Below, one piece after another: positions 41,379-41,938 of a DNA stretch of 41,938 bases; within the stretch, counting starts at the first letter, position 1; every line of letters starts with the position of its first letter. The notes beneath the pieces were generated by a model. It had not been told where the DNA came from. It worked only from the letters and a program-made list of their open reading frames with translations, and did not search any database. The DNA comes from Actinomycetes bacterium (GTDB lineage: Bacteria > Actinomycetota > Actinomycetes > Mycobacteriales > Mycobacteriaceae): assembly GCA_023432405.1 (NCBI GenBank), contig JAEYUQ010000009.1, forward strand, positions 1-41,938, given 5' to 3'. The translations under genes and the position numbers were made by a program.

Positions 41379-41938
41379 CTAGTGCGTTGTGCCACTGTGG
41401 GGGCTAGCCTCAGACAACACCACGCCCATCGCGCCTTCCGGCGCAGAACTGCACGGCAAGCACGGGTCCGCCGTGCGGATAGACTGCGCCACCTCAGCGA
41501 CGGCCTTCTCGGCTGCACCCTCCTTAGCAAGACCACCTTCTCGGACCGCTTGAGTCAACATCTCAGAAAGCCAGGGCTCGTTTTGTGCGGTGGGCGTCAG
41601 AATGGTGCATTCCTTGACGACGCCCCTCTCATCGGCGGTGTAGACATGGATCAGGATTCCTCGTGGGCCATCCACCGCTCCTATACCGGTACCGGCGTGG
41701 ATCTCGGCTGGCACGGAGGTCTCCCCCACCACCAGTTCTGGTAACTCGATAAGCTGCGCAATGCGCTGCAGGCAGCGCGCAATCTGATTGCCACCCCAGG
41801 CATGGGGGCCTACGCGGTAGGGGTGGGCGTCGATAAGGGGACGGGGTGCTGCGGAACCTGGAATCTGCTCCTTCACATGATCCAGCCACTCCGACACAGG
41901 GAAGGTAGTGGTCAGACTGCCGGTAACGCGGACGAGGC
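41379..41938 (-). CDS. [NiFe] hydrogenase large subunit, C-terminal part
   Basis: The frame is open to the right edge, so this is the 3' part (186 codons) of a larger gene. It matches the C-terminal region of cytoplasmic group-3-type hydrogenases: LTTTFPVSEWLDHVKEQIPG, RVGPHAWGGNQIARCL, GPRGILIHVYTADERGVVKE and the nickel-binding DPCLPC. The Cys pair binds the NiFe centre. Normally DPCxxC is followed two residues on by His at the protease cleavage site; here the sequence is CSSAPEG, with Ala at that place and a 25-residue tail. Followed by hypC. A GTG at 41897 could be mistaken for the start, but coding continues upstream of it without a stop. Confidence 0.88.
   Translation of the reverse strand, partial: LVRVTGSLTTTFPVSEWLDHVKEQIPGSAAPRPLIDAHPYRVGPHAWGGNQIARCLQRIAQLIELPELVVGETSVPAEIHAGTGIGAVDGPRGILIHVYTADERGVVKECTILTPTAQNEPWLSEMLTQAVREGGLAKEGAAEKAVAEVAQSIRTADPCLPCSSAPEGAMGVVLSEASPHSGTTH

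Overview
The window reads as chromosome from a mycolic-acid actinobacterium (Mycobacteriales). The RNA polymerase subunits look most like those of Corynebacterium as I recall them. The gene order menB / menC-menD-mgtA-menG / menJ / polyprenyl synthase / secE-nusG-rplK-rplA ... rplJ-rplL ... rpoB-rpoC ... rpsL-rpsG-fusA is the one I know from Corynebacterium and Mycobacterium. Moderate G+C, the 13E12-type HNH gene and the PorA-family protein fit this. The genus is not resolved; a Corynebacterium- or Lawsonella-like organism is plausible.

Layout, left to right: fusA start, rpsG and rpsL (minus); an AT-richer insert with an SbcC/SbcD-like repair ATPase and nuclease pair (minus) under a candidate LexA box; a decayed stretch with a small ORF; a DUF222/HNH endonuclease (plus); rpoC and rpoB (minus); a PorA-family (DUF3068) membrane protein and a secreted, membrane-anchored protein; rplL and rplJ with a long leader; a fused PTS sugar permease (plus); an acyl-CoA-synthetase-like AMP ligase (minus); rplA, rplK, nusG, secE; tRNAs Trp, Met, Thr and Tyr (all minus). 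The right third is the menaquinone and lipomannan neighbourhood: polyprenyl diphosphate synthase, menJ, menG, mgtA, a DUF3592 protein, menD, two low-complexity single-pass membrane proteins, menC and menB. The window ends in hypC and the 3' part of a group-3-like [NiFe] hydrogenase large subunit, so hydrogen metabolism begins at the right edge.

The core genes serve transcription, translation and respiratory quinone synthesis: the polyprenyl synthase makes the side chain, MenD, MenC and MenB build the naphthoquinone ring, MenG methylates it and MenJ reduces the side chain. The accessory genes sit in the gaps between conserved operons.

The most unusual signal is not a gene. At about nine of some thirty stop codons, the stop lies inside or at the edge of a short imperfect tandem repeat (10-25 bp units) that runs into the 3' intergenic DNA. 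The units differ from gene to gene, but the geometry is the same. The same genome also shows in-frame 18-39 bp tandem repeats inside menD, nusG, the PorA-like gene and both low-complexity membrane proteins. I found no CRISPR array, insertion sequence or prophage.
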